Of a stretch of 5,420 bases of DNA, positions 5,336 to 5,420 are shown one piece after another; position 1 is the stretch's first letter, and the number at the start of each line of letters is the position of its first letter. The position numbers and the translations under genes are program-made. The notes beneath the pieces were generated by a model. It searched no databases and was not told the DNA's origin. It saw only the letters and a program-made list of their open reading frames with translations. Origin of the DNA: Pseudomonadota bacterium (GTDB taxonomy: Bacteria; Desulfobacterota; Syntrophia; Syntrophales; JADFWA01); the NCBI GenBank assembly GCA_030610915.1, contig JAUWQS010000142.1:1-5420 (forward strand), in the 5' to 3' direction.

Positions 5336-5420
5336 TCACTTATCAAAGTCGTGCCAGACCATGTCTGATAACGCTTCTGCCAACTTGTAAACTCGTTTCA
5401 TTTCTGCCCGTGCGCCCCTG
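5336..5420 (-). pseudogene. N-terminal stub of a four-helix-bundle (23S rRNA IVS-type) protein
   Basis: On the minus strand a frame open from the right edge has an ATG at 5401 and reads MKRVYKLAEALSDMVWHDFDK, then a TGA at 5338-5336. The pattern VYKLAE-LSDM-W-DFDKW is one I recognise from small four-helix-bundle proteins of the 23S rRNA intervening-sequence family, usually about 110-130 residues and common in uncultured bacteria. Here the frame stops where a Trp would be expected, and the codons after the TGA do not continue the family pattern (no IGYQ or ANIAEG motif). This suggests a truncated remnant rather than a point nonsense mutation. The frame also continues upstream of the ATG to the window edge, so the true start is unknown. 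The identification rests on 21 residues from memory, so confidence is low. Confidence 0.35.

Overview
The window carries a cell-wall gene block read entirely from the minus strand. In transcription order it runs: a secreted N-acetylmuramoyl-L-alanine amidase (5226 to 3715), alanine racemase with a long unassigned C-terminal extension (3707 to 1749), a small VanZ-family membrane protein (1505 to 1107), and D-alanine--D-alanine ligase (1017 to the left edge, where it is still open). All four products act on peptidoglycan or are plausibly tied to it. Alr makes D-Ala, Ddl joins two D-Ala into the dipeptide that caps the stem peptide, the amidase cuts stem peptides from glycan strands outside the cytoplasm, and VanZ-like proteins are membrane proteins of poorly known role.

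The amidase and racemase genes are only 7 nt apart. The Shine-Dalgarno of alr overlaps the amidase stop codon, so these two are almost certainly one transcript and translationally coupled. The other two junctions are looser: 243 nt between alr and the VanZ gene, and 89 nt between the VanZ gene and ddl. Both are filled with short, simple, dispersed-type repeats. These include heptanucleotide arrays (TCAGTGT type and TNGAAAT type), a triple 9-nt CTCTGCG array, a GTAGGGTGGATTAAGCG-type element and a 12-bp hairpin. A second copy of the 32-bp TNGAAAT array lies in inverted orientation just upstream of the amidase, so the two copies bracket amidase-alr-VanZ.

The right edge (5336-5420, minus) holds what looks like the N-terminal stub of a four-helix-bundle (23S rRNA intervening-sequence type) protein cut off by a stop codon. 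No complete gene was seen there.

The organism is most likely an uncultured, diderm-type environmental bacterium: AMIN plus Amidase_3 plus LysM suggests a periplasmic amidase, base composition is moderate, and there are many short intergenic repeats plus an IVS-type remnant. Phyla such as Omnitrophota, Planctomycetota (Brocadiales) or Nitrospirota-like lineages would fit, but this is an impression and not a demonstrated assignment.

The points most worth a second look are: the roughly 265-residue unknown domain fused to Alr; the Glu in place of the usually carbamylated Lys in the Alr active site; the Asp-Pro-Asn variant of the metal-binding motif in Ddl; and the paired 32-bp heptad arrays, one of which encodes the last residues of the VanZ protein.
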